Under the pieces are notes generated by a model that did not search any database, was not told the DNA's origin, and was given only the letters and a program-made list of their open reading frames with translations. The position numbers and the translations under genes are program-made. Below are positions 35,901 through 41,275 of a stretch of 64,000 nt of DNA, in pieces. This DNA is from Actinernus sp. WN-2022. Taxonomy: Eukaryota; Cnidaria; Anthozoa; Actiniaria; Actinernidae. The stretch is taken from the NCBI GenBank assembly GCA_030867875.1, contig JAOWCC010001589.1:78887537-78951536 (forward strand), in the 5' to 3' direction. Numbering within the stretch: the first letter of the stretch is position 1; the number at the start of each line of letters is the position of its first letter.

Positions 35901-36913
35901 TTTTTAGTATTAAGAACGAGCACCTCAAAGTTGGCCCCACGAAGACATGGGCGCCGCCATCTTTGTTTGCATTTACGGAAGTGACGTCACTTCGTCCCAC
36001 CAGCGTTCTCACTCTCTCACTTATTAGGTGTTTTTAGGATGATAAACGCCTTAACTGTACCTCACATACATTGTAGTTCTTATACTTATTCAGAAGTCAC
36101 TCGAGTCTTTTAAGCCATGTTGTTTTGTTGTTATTAAATGGCAGTTACGAGACCTTGGTGTTCGTCTGATAATTTCTCGCCTTCCCAATGCTTTTCTTCC
36201 TCCTCCCAGTCTTCTGAACTTTTCTCATAATGTCGTCTTCATCATAATTCCGGTTTCTGTAAGAATTCCTCTGCAATCTCGATGAAAATATATCCACTTT
36301 AATTCCGAGCGTGTGAAAATCATACAAAGACAAGTAGCCGCGATACGCTGGTGGGACGAAGTGACGTCACTTCCGTAAATGCAAACAAAGATGGCGGCGC
36401 CCATGTCTTCGCGGGGCCAACTTTGAGGTGCTCGTTCTTAATACTAAAAACGTTTGATCAAATTTTAATACATTTTCTGAACAAAGAACATGTTGAAGAT
36501 TCTTTTGAGCCCCAATGTGTTTTTCACTCGGGTATCCCTTTAAGCAGAAACGTTAAAATCACGGCATGTGCCTGTTGTTTCTTTTCAGTTTTCGCGGGAA
36601 ACTGGGGGCGGCCGCGCGCGGACAAGAAATAGCAAATACGCATGCGCGTGACGTTTTGCCGCGGTGTGGCTGTAGTCAGTGATGTAGTTTGTCCCACTCA
36701 TACGAAATCTGCTCTAATGAAATACTCACCCACTTTATCTCTGGTTTCATTGAACTCATCTACGAGAACCGGAAGGAAAATTCCAAAGACGGTACCAATA
36801 CCTCCACTCAGCCAAATGACGACACACGCACAGCCAAGAACAACCCATGACCAGGGACCGTCCTGCTTGTGAGGGGCCGCTCCTCCAGACTTCCGGAAAG
36901 AAAAGAGGCCCAT
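5834..36913 (-). CDS. Monocarboxylate transporter-like (SLC16/MCT family) gene, four exons, whole spliced CDS
   Basis: Spliced CDS is complement of 5834-5991, 8595-8964, 15284-15870 and 36730-36913: 1299 nt, 432 residues plus stop. MCT/SLC16 proteins are 12-TM major facilitator carriers of the plasma membrane, usually moving lactate, pyruvate or related acids with protons; the substrate here cannot be told. Seen in sequence: an MCT signature in TM1 (QDGPWSWVV near residue 17, a variant of the family DGGWGW), a DRYSCR loop at 84-89, and the second MCT signature YFKKRRSLAFG at 141-151. The C-terminus ends shortly after TM12 with a short charged tail. Length is slightly under the usual 450-500. 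All three introns have GT-AG borders and matching phases (1, 0, 1), and no frame is broken, so it looks functional. Intron 1 is about 20.9 kb and full of transposons. No promoter or 5' UTR exon was recognised. Confidence 0.9.
5992..6883. other. MCT intron 3, AT-rich, with a 3-unit repeat
   Basis: Intronic. Three units of about 21 bp containing AAATCGATCATGTACTT occur at 6174-6236. Nothing else recognised. Confidence 0.6.
6884..7208. mobile_element. TTAA-flanked MITE (piggyBac-like)
   Basis: Termini AGTGCAAGT at 6884 and ACTTGCACT ending at 7208 are inverted repeats, each directly flanked by TTAA (6880-6883 and 7209-7212), the piggyBac target. Length 325 bp, no ORF. Confidence 0.65.
7213..7794. 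other. No gene; one half-copy of a TAGCCTCC repeat end
   Basis: Intronic. TAGCCTCCTCCGCAGGCGAC at about 7661 matches one end of the hairpin at 23057-23139, but no second arm is present. Otherwise nothing recognised. Confidence 0.5.
7795..7975. repeat. Tandem AACCCTGGGTTAGCG repeats
   Basis: About seven partial units around TTTAACCCTGGGTTAGCGA, with a higher-order piece containing TTGTAATCT repeated at about 7832 and 7914. The units are near-palindromic (AACCC...GGGTT). The motif is not a telomere repeat. Confidence 0.7.
7976..8594. other. MCT intron 3, no feature seen
   Basis: No coding or repeat structure recognised between the tandem repeat and exon 3. Confidence 0.5.
8595..8964 (-). CDS. 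MCT-like transporter exon 3 (TM8-TM11)
   Basis: The acceptor is TTTACCAATTGCAG before 8964 and the donor is GTTG|GTAAGTT at 8595. Encodes residues 258 to about 381, beginning IKYALEMGVDPDKAS, the usual MCT segment after TM7, followed by helices containing SIISRIAAG and GVADGAF. The exon leaves one base of a Gly codon (phase 1), completed by exon 4. Reading through the donor gives an unrelated tail, supporting the splice. Confidence 0.9.
8965..9527. other. MCT intron 2, no feature seen
   Basis: AT-rich with short tandem AAGAAT-type stretches. No gene or element recognised. Confidence 0.5.
9529..9821 (+). pseudogene. Gypsy-type integrase core fragment
   Basis: About 97 residues, open. SVDYYSNFWE gives the first catalytic-region Asp; CPDQVISDNGSQF gives the second Asp; NTSSPGNSKANGKAESAVK gives the Glu. 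This is the DDE core of a Ty3/Gypsy integrase. A gap between the first and second Asp shortens the domain. No neighbouring pol domains remain, so it is an isolated fragment. Confidence 0.8.
9835..11059. other. Mostly unassigned; right part may be BEL/Pao LTR
   Basis: No gene recognised. Because the BEL/Pao polyprotein end lies at about 11060-11270 on the minus strand, sequence below about 11070 (reading TGATAACCGC on the minus strand) may be its 3' LTR. I found no second copy in the window to confirm it. Confidence 0.3.
11060..11270 (-). pseudogene. BEL/Pao polyprotein C-terminus
   Basis: Translation gives GEDGRIRKVEVQYKNPKPGE, then VNRYQG and, after a frameshift, a VERAVH-type end. This is the usual BEL/Pao tail after the integrase. 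It belongs with the pol remnant at 12590-14850, from which it is separated by an inserted LINE. Confidence 0.65.
11285..12280 (+). pseudogene. Non-LTR retrotransposon RT C-terminal part
   Basis: A long open stretch from 11387 carries FLLFINDIA and LRLFADDAVVY (the YxDD-type catalytic motif, here FADD), then the thumb and a C-terminal region with YLGV, RPILEYAAPVWNP and WNLLPYEAV. The part before 11387 is in another frame but includes the GVPQ box, so it is 5'-truncated and frameshifted. It sits inside the minus-strand BEL/Pao element. Confidence 0.85.
12281..12570 (+). repeat. LINE 3' tail with ATT/AGT microsatellite and TCTAAGTA tail
   Basis: Follows the RT stop directly. It has trinucleotide runs of ATT and AGT (about 12374-12440) and ends in four tandem copies of ATCTAAGT (about 12535-12562). 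This simple-repeat end is typical of CR1-like LINE termini. Confidence 0.6.
12590..14850 (-). pseudogene. BEL/Pao LTR retrotransposon pol remnant
   Basis: Read on the minus strand from about 14850: RT start with RKLTKNELDTYDGPVHYISH and FNRSANYMDHVLNEY; RT palm with YMDDIIDSV; connection with LTGPFTVRAKIMMRQL; RNase H region with FSNGLDNAYI and CAYVRWELSDG; then TFAATRIGEIQ and WYWSESELNISDWL; and near 12700 a segment with RSLCPRVRDDG before the integrase. Several stops and frameshifts are present, and a SINE (13225-13491) interrupts the RNase H region. It continues at 11060-11270 beyond an inserted LINE. It lies in MCT intron 2 and is not expected to be active. Confidence 0.85.
13225..13491 (+). 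mobile_element. tRNA-derived SINE
   Basis: The head has RNA polymerase III promoter boxes: A box TGGCGCAGTGG at about 13234 and B box GGTTCGATACC at about 13281. The body ends GTTAGAAATTCAGAGT. The same 3' part occurs at 41491-41582. It interrupts the RNase H reading frame of the BEL/Pao element. Confidence 0.8.
14851..15283. other. MCT intron 2 end, no feature seen
   Basis: No family recognised between the BEL/Pao remnant and the donor of exon 2. Confidence 0.5.
15284..15870 (-). CDS. MCT-like transporter exon 2 (TM2-TM6 and central loop)
   Basis: The acceptor is TTCTTCACACAG before 15870; the donor is ACACATG|GTAAGTG at 15284. Encodes residues 62-257. It contains TM2-TM6, the motif YFKKRRSLAFG between TM4 and TM5, and the acidic cytoplasmic loop (DPDIEKDGEYEELDQ) typical between TM6 and TM7. 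It ends in the start of TM7 (SNMIACFGHYTARIHM). A TTG-initiated extension upstream of the acceptor exists but would not match the family, so the splice site is preferred. Confidence 0.9.
15871..16401. other. Start of intron 1's 3' side, no feature seen
   Basis: Beyond the exon 2 acceptor region no gene or repeat is recognised. Confidence 0.5.
16402..16561. mobile_element. Hairpin element, about 33-bp arms
   Basis: CATTCACCCTTCTCACACAG plus CGGCCATGTTG at the left pairs with CAACATGGCCGCC and GTGAGAAGGGTGAATTG at 16529-16561. The interior is non-coding. Confidence 0.6.
16562..17325. other. No feature seen
   Basis: AT-rich intron sequence, no gene, RNA or clear repeat on either strand. Confidence 0.5.
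17326..17930 (-). pseudogene. DIRS-like reverse transcriptase fragment
   Basis: Two overlapping frames on the minus strand give a continuous RT signature: GRVAGPFPKLPF, FPIGLVHKKHSNKFR, LAKTDIEPAFR, DKVLPFGLRSAPFIFNQLSD and HILDDFL (the YxDD box as LDD). This pattern is that of DIRS/tyrosine-recombinase retrotransposon RTs. A frameshift near 17560 breaks it. No recombinase domain was found. Confidence 0.65.
17933..18325 (+). pseudogene. Gypsy element protease region
   Basis: Translation includes VIIPKSFYNKYC, YTGEIIYPLGEANVSVEY and LPLIIVPTGTSALFGCNWL, a retropepsin-type domain missing its DTG active site at the truncated left end. It continues in a shifted frame to LFESKLGYNGPPEDL, where it is cut by the inverted-LTR insertion. 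It is the 5'-most piece of the broken plus-strand Gypsy element. Confidence 0.75.
18326..19545. mobile_element. Inverted-LTR unit carrying minus-strand Gypsy integrase
   Basis: The left arm (about 18326-18490) and right arm (about 19418-19545) are inverted repeats. Each contains LTR sequence starting TGTTACATATTGCTATTT or a variant, plus an outer piece with GCTTATTGTAGTAGATAA. Between them, minus strand, lies a Gypsy integrase C-terminal half: FTSDEF-type DDE region near 19300, KRNLRTRLNLLTPS, FRKFQVGDT, and a tail with KWKRHVDQLIKCQEE. About 30 bp around GTCCTCCCGAGGACTTGCG (18300-18325) recurs as GTCCTTCTGAGGACTTGCG at about 19694-19712, so host Gypsy sequence is duplicated across the insertion. 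Confidence 0.6.
19553..19662. mobile_element. Small element with ACCATATTTACTCGAAT-like ends
   Basis: GGTATACCATATTTACTCGA at the left is an imperfect inverse of TCGATTAAATACGGTAC at the right. Non-coding, about 110 bp. Confidence 0.4.
19682..20275 (+). pseudogene. Gypsy reverse transcriptase, first half
   Basis: Across several frames: YALKSKVEKVLLKMEND near 19770, APCAAPIVIVGKKN, then FSILDMSKA near 19995 and, from 20025, KESQPYLTINTHIGLFSFTR and AIFQRVMDN. The YLDD region is degraded. The gene is cut at 20275 by the long-TIR element and resumes at 24517. Confidence 0.8.
21041..21948. mobile_element. Foldback element with 8-bp target duplication, carrying a LINE fragment
   Basis: TAGCCTGCGTCGCATCCGAA at 21041 and its inverse ending at 21948 start TIRs of about 165 bp. 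Exact 8-bp direct repeats ACAAATGG flank it (21033-21040 and 21949-21956). An 8-bp duplication suggests hAT, or a Mutator relative. A LINE 3' part (21336-21668 plus tail) lies inside. Confidence 0.75.
21336..21668 (+). pseudogene. Non-LTR retrotransposon C-terminal fragment
   Basis: 110 open residues with the usual LINE RT tail: YKSLNDQAPEYIKELL, KRNLRSSTQSLLVVP, DRTFMATASRLWNSTPIHIR. An ATTTT-rich 3' end follows to about 21765. The RT core is absent. Confidence 0.75.
22815..22945. mobile_element. Hairpin around GGGAAATTAG and AGGATTTATG
   Basis: AAGGGAAATTAGTTATCAAA and GAGGGAGGATTTATG at the left pair with CATAAATCCTCC and AAATTTAATCACTAGCTAAT at the right. About 130 bp, no coding capacity. 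Confidence 0.5.
23057..23139. mobile_element. 83-bp hairpin with exact 9-bp target duplication
   Basis: Arms TAGCCTCCCCTGCAGGCAAC and its inverse (GTTGCCTGCGGAGGAGGCTA) enclose an A/T-rich loop. AGTTGAGTT is present on both sides (23048-23056, 23140-23148). It lies inside the 4.2-kb TIR element. A half-copy exists at about 7661. Confidence 0.75.
24517..24956 (+). pseudogene. Gypsy RT second half and RNase H start
   Basis: Resumes with SSVTYLGHIIDGEGLHPTEE, continues through RPKDVTALKSFLGLL and LNNLLRKNVKWKWT, then in shifted frames LVHYDD and the RNase H start SCDASSYGVG, and ends near NYSQLDK, where the LTR-gag array interrupts. Two or more frameshifts are present. Confidence 0.8.
24957..26250 (+). 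repeat. LTR 1 of the gag array (full-length)
   Basis: Starts TGTTACATG at the target duplication. The part from 25352 matches LTR2 and LTR3. It contains AATAAA-like signals near 26160 and ends around GCCAGTTTGAGCGAATAAC. The exact right end is uncertain by about 10 bp. Confidence 0.6.
26282..26661 (+). pseudogene. Small acidic/basic upstream ORF of the gag array, copy 1
   Basis: From ATG (MSSSGTQAGYEDEEQRRRI), a shift after about 19 codons restores a long frame with NPTDTDIEEEIFYEETVWYV and GAVKAELADIAGYRVGKALL, then a Lys/Glu-rich repeat region of 15-bp units. In one frame this is acidic (DKEEKDKEEKD) and in another basic. It may be a small accessory or Gag N-terminal protein of the element; function unknown. 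The frame is broken here and in copy 2. Confidence 0.45.
27021..27860 (+). pseudogene. Gag-like protein, copy 1
   Basis: 195 open residues: Lys-rich start, a long coiled coil (QILEAIVLSQKQLLEASASS to QAHRDQELDTIL), then a capsid domain with FSGCENQDVNRWLAKFAN and GSYRSGPAETWF. After a frameshift near 27600 the capsid continues (MKYRW.QELSSRK, LDKYIDF, DEEKKHAFIQGLRADVKE). No zinc knuckle, protease or RT follows, so the element is non-autonomous. Confidence 0.75.
28078..29020 (+). repeat. LTR 2 of the gag array (5'-truncated)
   Basis: Matches LTR1 from 25352. It lacks the first 395 bp and has small indels such as an added ACAACTTAGAGTAGATGG segment near 28107. Confidence 0.65.
29060..29425 (+). 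pseudogene. Small upstream ORF of the gag array, copy 2
   Basis: Same layout as at 26282 with fewer Lys/Glu repeat units. The base after GAATTAA differs but leaves the same frame break, so the break predates the duplication. Confidence 0.45.
29781..30584 (+). pseudogene. Gag-like protein, copy 2
   Basis: Matches copy 1 but has a stop at CEN* (about 30166) and a small deletion near 30300. The distal capsid half is open at 30315-30584 (MKYRWGQELSSRKRGPNETP, HAFIQGLRADVKEIVIMQRP). Confidence 0.75.
30809..31239 (+). repeat. LTR 3 of the gag array (truncated and internally deleted)
   Basis: Same start as LTR2. It is missing about 470 bp between TTCTTTATTAAGG and GTTCGTTTGGGCG, and another block near 31120. 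It ends next to the ACAAG target duplication. Confidence 0.65.
31295..31833. mobile_element. TTAA-flanked foldback MITE in Gypsy RNase H
   Basis: Termini AGTGCACCTAACC and GGTTAGTTGCACT, TIRs of about 180 bp (including CATAGAATACTCTATGTTCT at the left). TTAA lies on both sides (31291-31294, 31834-31837). Removing the element and one TTAA restores the Gypsy frame (LHQYL then NGRTFT), so the target site is read directly. piggyBac-like by target. Confidence 0.85.
31838..33400 (+). pseudogene. Gypsy RNase H end and integrase
   Basis: RNase H tail (ILTDHRPLLALFAPDRAVHV, DADSMSRLPLP) is open from 31827 to 32186. A HHCC-type region follows (ELHGTHRGITRMNGIARSYV, LSCTVCLQ) and an integrase core with HIDFA and FIDAFSKYPKVVKM, then in other frames a second Asp region, the STNGQAERVDEILKSA Glu motif, and a C-terminal tail (LIKFQEGQIKSTVK). 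Stops at 32382 and 32664 and later frameshifts disable it. The broken host element runs from 17933 to here. Confidence 0.8.
33437..33597 (+). repeat. Gypsy LTR (plus strand) with upstream purine-rich tract
   Basis: AAGGAGGGAGGATAAC precedes sequence starting near TATTACATATTTC and running through GGGATACCTGTGTATGATG and CACGCATGCGTAAAGGG. It matches the LTR arms at 18378-18490 and 19418-19500, and is 3'-truncated. Confidence 0.6.
33598..33748 (-). pseudogene. Gypsy integrase core fragment, minus strand
   Basis: Minus-strand translation gives SSSYLVLADAFGKYPEVIKM, ITVLREIFSSQGLPETLISD and NGP, the two Asp motifs of the DDE core. It is head-on to the plus-strand LTR, joined at AGGGAGG|ACCATT, a rearrangement like that at 18326-19545. 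Confidence 0.7.
33753..33815. mobile_element. Degenerate copy of the TAGCCTGAATTTCAGCC hairpin
   Basis: The left arm TAGCCTGAATTTCAGCCGTC is well kept; the right arm (GAGACGTCTGAATCC) is decayed. No target duplication resolved. Confidence 0.5.
33910..34440 (-). pseudogene. DIRS-like ORF1-type fragment
   Basis: The 108-residue open part has YMSIFAHKFPLRSQEFLQYL and SLIRYAARFHKVLGWAIYDD then KFRLS; upstream in other frames are VVKVTKKPRSATSITDIEQW and TTSFTTY. I recall this domain from the first ORF of cnidarian DIRS-type retrotransposons; this is family memory, not a computed match. No active gene. Confidence 0.4.
34441..34990. other. No feature seen
   Basis: No gene or repeat recognised on either strand. 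Confidence 0.5.
34991..35078. mobile_element. 88-bp near-perfect palindrome with 9-bp target duplication
   Basis: CAATCTCGTACCCAGACCCC and onward pairs with its inverse ending GGTACGAGATTG, around the centre GCATGCTCGAGCATGC. The flanks ACTCATGCA (34982-34990) and ACTCGTGCA (35079-35087) match at eight of nine bases. Confidence 0.75.
35088..35811. other. No gene seen
   Basis: Intron 1 sequence without recognisable coding region. TAACCGTGCTGT is repeated at about 35504 and 35571. Confidence 0.5.
35812..36539. mobile_element. 728-bp TTAA-flanked foldback MITE
   Basis: Termini AGGGATACCC and GGGTATCCCT start TIRs of about 195 bp, nearly identical. TTAA flanks both ends (35808-35811, 36540-36543). 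The ORFs on each arm are mirror images and not genes. It lies about 190 bp from MCT exon 1, within intron 1. It ends in a different sequence from the AGTGCA elements, so it is a separate family. Confidence 0.75.
36730..36913 (-). CDS. MCT-like transporter exon 1 (start codon, TM1)
   Basis: Starts with ATG at 36913-36911 and encodes a basic N-terminus (MGLFSFRKSGGAAPHK) and TM1 with the signature QDGPWSWVV, then a loop ending FNETRDKV. The donor is GTGG|GTGAGT, leaving one base of the next codon (phase 1). This fits the phase of the exon at 15870. The start is chosen because it is the only in-frame ATG before TM1 and gives the short N-tail usual for the family. In the signature, G and G of DGGWGW are replaced by P and S. 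Confidence 0.88.
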
Positions 36914-38200
36914 GATATGGTGATCTGTTCAGTTTCACCCCTTTGAAACAGAAGTTAGAAATAGCAATTGTGTTAGTATTCGAATCTCGTTAAGCTAAAA
37001 AAAATAGGGGCTAATTTTTCGTGGTTTGTGAAACCAGATACAATAATTATTTATTGAAATTGTGATTTACATAGTCTATACCCTTGGAAAAGTCGGAGGA
37101 AAACGTCACTTGGGTACATTTATTTCAAAAAATTCCACTCTGGAGAGTGCCGTAATGGTACAGATTATAGTAATATATGGCTATAATCTGTGACGTCACT
37201 AAAACAAAACATCTCTGAGAATTTTCATGCTCAGTATTCTAACGTTAGCCTAAGGATTCTTCGTTTGGACCATAGGGGCATTATAACATGACAGATTTCA
37301 ACTCAAAGCATCGAAGATGGAGCCCGAATTCATTATTTTGTTTTACTGCTCGATTTTCTTTGTGAAAACCGTGAAGAGTTTCAGCGTAATGGACGCCATG
37401 TTTTCCCTGGATAAACGGTGAGTACCAAACTTTTTATTACATCGTATGCTTTTATACAGATTTTTGTCGACCTAGCCAGTATTTCCCCCTGGTTCCTTGA
37501 AGGTTTATCTTGAGGTGTGAGACGTGTGAGCATAGTAGATCTCTTAGATTTTTGATAGAGTTCTCGACAAAATAGGGACTGGTCACCGCCTGTCTGATTG
37601 TTGTCATGGCTTACCTTGCAGCGTGATATTTCAAGCATAATTATACCAAACTCTTTTCATGATGATTTAGAGAAAACACACGACAACATTTAGCTTTTGA
37701 GAGAATATGGCAGTGTGTCAGGGGTTGAAACTGTATAAGAGAGTTTACACAAGTTCAAATTTACGCGTATTCCAGGATTTAATAAATCGAACAACTGGGC
37801 CCGAAGGAGATGTTTACGGGCATTGGTTGTTCATGCAATCCAAACTCTTTGCTGAAAGCGAAATGTTTGTTTTGATTTTCAGATTTTTATCAAGAAATGA
37901 TAAAATTAATAGGTCTGAAATCACAAGGCCTTTCATCTCGGTCTTGCATTCTCAAGCAACTTACAGCATATTTTGTCGATCAGTATGTTTGTAAGATCGA
38001 GTTTATCGAGATCCAGCCCAGATCTCGGAAAAAAAACAATTTTGCACGAAGCTGATATATGCAACCTTTAATCTGAGTGTTATGTTTTCAGATGTTTCCA
38101 ACTCGGATTTGTGGCAAGGTCTACGTTCAAACCGCACCCCAGGGTGATGGGTCCTGATCTTCTCTTGCGAAGTCCCTCCCTGTTCACAAAAATGGTTCCC
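36914..38200. other. Upstream flank of MCT exon 1
   Basis: Should hold the MCT 5' UTR and promoter, but nothing diagnostic is visible. A short hairpin (ACAGATTATAG and CTATAATCTGT) is at 37153-37184. The other content is the low-confidence exon at 37317. Confidence 0.4.
37317..37417 (+). CDS. Possible first coding exon with signal-peptide-like start
   Basis: MEPEFIILFYCSIFFVKTVK then a few residues to SLDKR, ending at a strong donor CG|GTGAGTACC. The hydrophobic core could be a signal peptide. It is on the strand opposite the MCT gene and about 400 bp upstream of it, so the two would be divergent. No later exon was found in the window; a chance ORF is equally possible. Confidence 0.2.
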
Positions 38201-38204
38201 AGAC

Positions 38205-39385
38205 TTCTGTAAATAACTATCGCCCAATTTCATTACTTTCTGTTTTCAATAGACTAATAGAAAAACTAATGTACAACAGGCTCACTGATTATATCGATAA
38301 ACTAAACATTTTGAGTGATAAACAATTTGGTTTTCGGAAAAACCACTCAACCGTCCATGCCTTAGTTTTGATTGCTGATAAAATCCAAAAGGCAATAGAA
38401 GAAGGAAAATTTTCTTGTGGCATATTTCTTGACCTTAGTAAAGCCTTCGATACTGTGAATCATATAATTTTGTTAGAAAAAACCCAAAAACTATGGCATT
38501 CGGGGCATTTGTATTGGAATGGTTTGCTTCTTATTTATCCAATAGAAAGCAGATAGTATTTCTTGTGGAGTTCTACAGAGTCTGTACTTGGCCCTCTTTT
38601 GTTCCTCGTCTACATTAATGATATAAAATTTTGCTCTGATATGCTAGAGTTCCATTTGTTTGCTGATGATACAAATCTTTTTTACTCAAATAAAAACTTG
38701 AGTATTTATATGTTGTTCCAAGACTGACACTTGGAACTATATCAGTACATGGCTAGCATGTAATAAGCTTTCACTTAATGTAGACAAAACTAATTATGTC
38801 ATATTTCATGCATACCCCACAAAGAAAAGTTCCTTTTATCACTAAATTGACCATTAACGGGAAAGCAATCAAGAAAGAATGTAATATTAAATATCTTGGT
38901 GTATATCTAGATTCCAACTTAAGCTGGAAGAATCATGTACTTCATGTTTTTAAGAAAGTTAGCAGAGATATTGCTGGTTTTCACTCAATCCCCAGAGATT
39001 CAAATGACAAAGGGCATGGCGGCTATGACGTCAAGTGAAAACCAGCAATAGGAGTACTTTCTAAAATTCTCCATTATGTAAACACTAACATTCTAACACA
39101 GCTTTATTATACCTTGATCTTTCCTTTTCTAACATATGGTCTTGCTGTTTATGGTAACACTTACAATTCAACTCTTAAGCCACTGATAACTCTACAAAAG
39201 AAAGCAGTAAGAATCATAACGTTTTCTGATTTCCGTGAGCACTCCAGCCCTCTTTTCAAAGCATTGGGTATTCTAAAGTTTCTTGACCTAATATTCTTCC
39301 ACAATACAAACTTTATGTATGATTATTTCACTTCTAGGCTGCCCAGAGCTTTTTCAGGTTTTTTTGAATGTGTAAATGATGGCGA
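38205..39385 (+). pseudogene. Non-LTR retrotransposon RT, broken
   Basis: RT motifs in order: NNYRPISLLSVFNRLIEKLM, LSDKQFGFRKNHSTVHALVL, CGIFLDLSKAFDTVNH, SVLGPLLFLVYINDI, FHLFADDTNLFYS, LACNKLSLNVDKTNYVIF, NIKYLGVYLDSNLSWK, then LIFPFLTYGLAVYGN and LQKKAVRIITFSD. At least four frameshifts and a 78-bp MITE (38971-39048) interrupt it. It is on the strand opposite MCT and lies upstream of it. Confidence 0.85.
38971..39048. mobile_element. 78-bp MITE with TA target duplication inside the LINE
   Basis: TTGCTGGTTTTCACT at the left is inverted at the right (AGTGAAAACCAGCAA). TA lies on both sides, and deleting the element plus one TA restores the LINE reading frame (SRDI then GVLSK). This indicates a TA-targeting (Tc1/mariner-like) family. 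Confidence 0.75.
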
Positions 39386-39983
39386 GATGGGGCCCGAAGG
39401 AGGCCAGCTAAGGGAGGTCAAATATTAAATGCTAGACAACGTTAGAAACAGGAATACGTTTTGTTTGCCATTTCTTTGTTGCAACAGACACATTTTATTC
39501 GATTTTTTTTTCACAATTTTCGAACAAAAAAGCATAATTTTAGCATAAATCTTTGTACAAAAAAACGAGCATTGCTAGGAGCACAAAATGCCACTTTCAC
39601 GAACACAATCGGGAATAGTCTTCCTACGAGTAGCCGGTAACCATCGCGAAATTTGCGCAAATCGGCAGAGAACGCGAATTAGACCATGAACTGAAGAATT
39701 ACAGATTATGAGTCGAGCGCTGAAACGAGGGAGGTGTTGAGCTCAGGTGGAATTTTATTCCAACGAAGGCGAGGCGTGCAGAGAGGTCGACAAATAAAAT
39801 AAGAAGACTAAAACAGGAGACTGAAAAGTTTTTGTTTTTCTTAAATGCTGAAGTAAGCTGAATACTAAAAAGAGAAGCCAAGGGTTAGACGACAGGAAAA
39901 GTTGATTTGAAGAGGAGATTGATAAAACAACAAGAGAAGCAGGATCGAAATATGCAAAGGCAGATATCATTTGGATTATGTGC
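39386..39983. other. No feature seen
   Basis: No gene or repeat recognised. Confidence 0.5.
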
Positions 39984-40905
39984 AGTGACATCCAGATATT
40001 AAACAGTCAAAGAAAGGACTTTTGTTCTATTTTCAAAGGATTAGATTCTTTGAAACGTATTACGAGCAAGATGCTAAGGGATGAAGGCCGTTGTTGAAAC
40101 TTAGAGCGAACGAGAACTTCACATGGAGTAAACAGGGGCCAATATAAAGGACTGAGGTTTTTTAATCGCATTGTTGATCTATATATATGCCAATATGGAA
40201 CGGCTTGCCAGTGGCAATTAGAACTATTGAACATTTTAGCTCCTTTAAAGGAACTGTTCATAAGTTCTATTCTAACAAATTCAGTACTCACAAGGGGCGT
40301 TTTCATAGGTTTTAATACTTGTTCCTATGTATATAGTTATCATATATAGTTTTATTCATATTGTAGTATACGCTGAGTGGTTTTCTGAAAATGGGAGTAT
40401 TGTACTTGGCGATGCTCTTGTTACCGGGGAACCACGTTCAGAGCCGAGGTTCAGAGTGTCTGTATTGCAGTGACATCCAGATATAACAGTCAAAGAAAGG
40501 ACTTTTTATATTTTCAAAGGATTAGATACCATGCTTTGAAACGAATTACGAGCAAGATGCTAAGGGATGAAGGACTGTTGTTGAAACTTAGAGCGAACGA
40601 GAACTTCACATTAATTTTTTAATCGCATTGTTGATCTATGGAACGACTTGCCAGTGGCTATTAGAACTATTGAACATTTTAGCTCCTTTAAAGGAAATGT
40701 AAATATTAAGTTCTATTCTAACAAATTCAGTACTGTCAAGGAGGCGTTTTCGTAGTTTTTAATACTAGTTCCTATGTATATAGTTATCATAGAGCGTACA
40801 CTACAATATGAATAAAACTGAGGGTGGTTTTCTGAAAATTGGAGTACTGTTTTTGATGATACTCTCGTTTCCGGGGAACCACGTTCAGAGTGTCTGTATT
40901 GTTAT
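39984..40905 (+). pseudogene. Two tandem copies of a LINE C-terminal/3' end
   Basis: The segment from GTGACATCCAGATAT at about 39987 to about 40455 is repeated from 40469 to about 40905. Each holds the LINE tail translation (RIVDL, then WNGLPVAIRTIEHFSSFKGT in copy 1) and a common 3' UTR with CCTATGTATATAGTTATCAT and CCACGTTCAGAG. The second copy has lost the CATGGAGTAAACAGGGGCC block. The open stretches are short and broken. Confidence 0.65.
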
Positions 40906-40982
40906 ATAATAATTTTAATACATGTACAGGTTCTGTACAAACCTTTCCTAATTACGCAGATATATTTTGTAAGTATTGTGTA

Positions 40983-41275
40983 ATAGACCAGTTCGCGGTA
41001 AATTCCGACATTTGGAAAGGGGTGCAAACACAGTGAAATACAGTGTTTGTATGAGAATCAATGGGAATCCGATGCCAAATAAAATCCGTAAAATCGAATT
41101 TCTGAAAGTTACCAGGTAAAAGATTAACATATCGAAATTTGAGGGATGAAGCTGTGCTGGAAGCGTGCTATCGTGTTTTCAGTTACATTGTCTGTAAAAG
41201 CGAGTCAAATTCCGCGTGAAAATTTACAGACAATGTATGGAAAACTGAAATTCCCAGTCTATTGAATTGAGTAAA
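40983..41275. repeat. Dispersed repeat with AATAGACC termini, copy 1
   Basis: Starts AATAGACCAGTTCGCGGTAA and ends near CCAGTCTATTG, so the ends are short inverted repeats. The same sequence (with indels) is at 55829-56035. Non-coding. Confidence 0.6.

Noticed and set aside
36351..36632. ORF MGRSD... and its mirror at 35752-36012
   Set aside because: They are the two arms of the 728-bp foldback MITE; mirrored reading frames are expected by chance.
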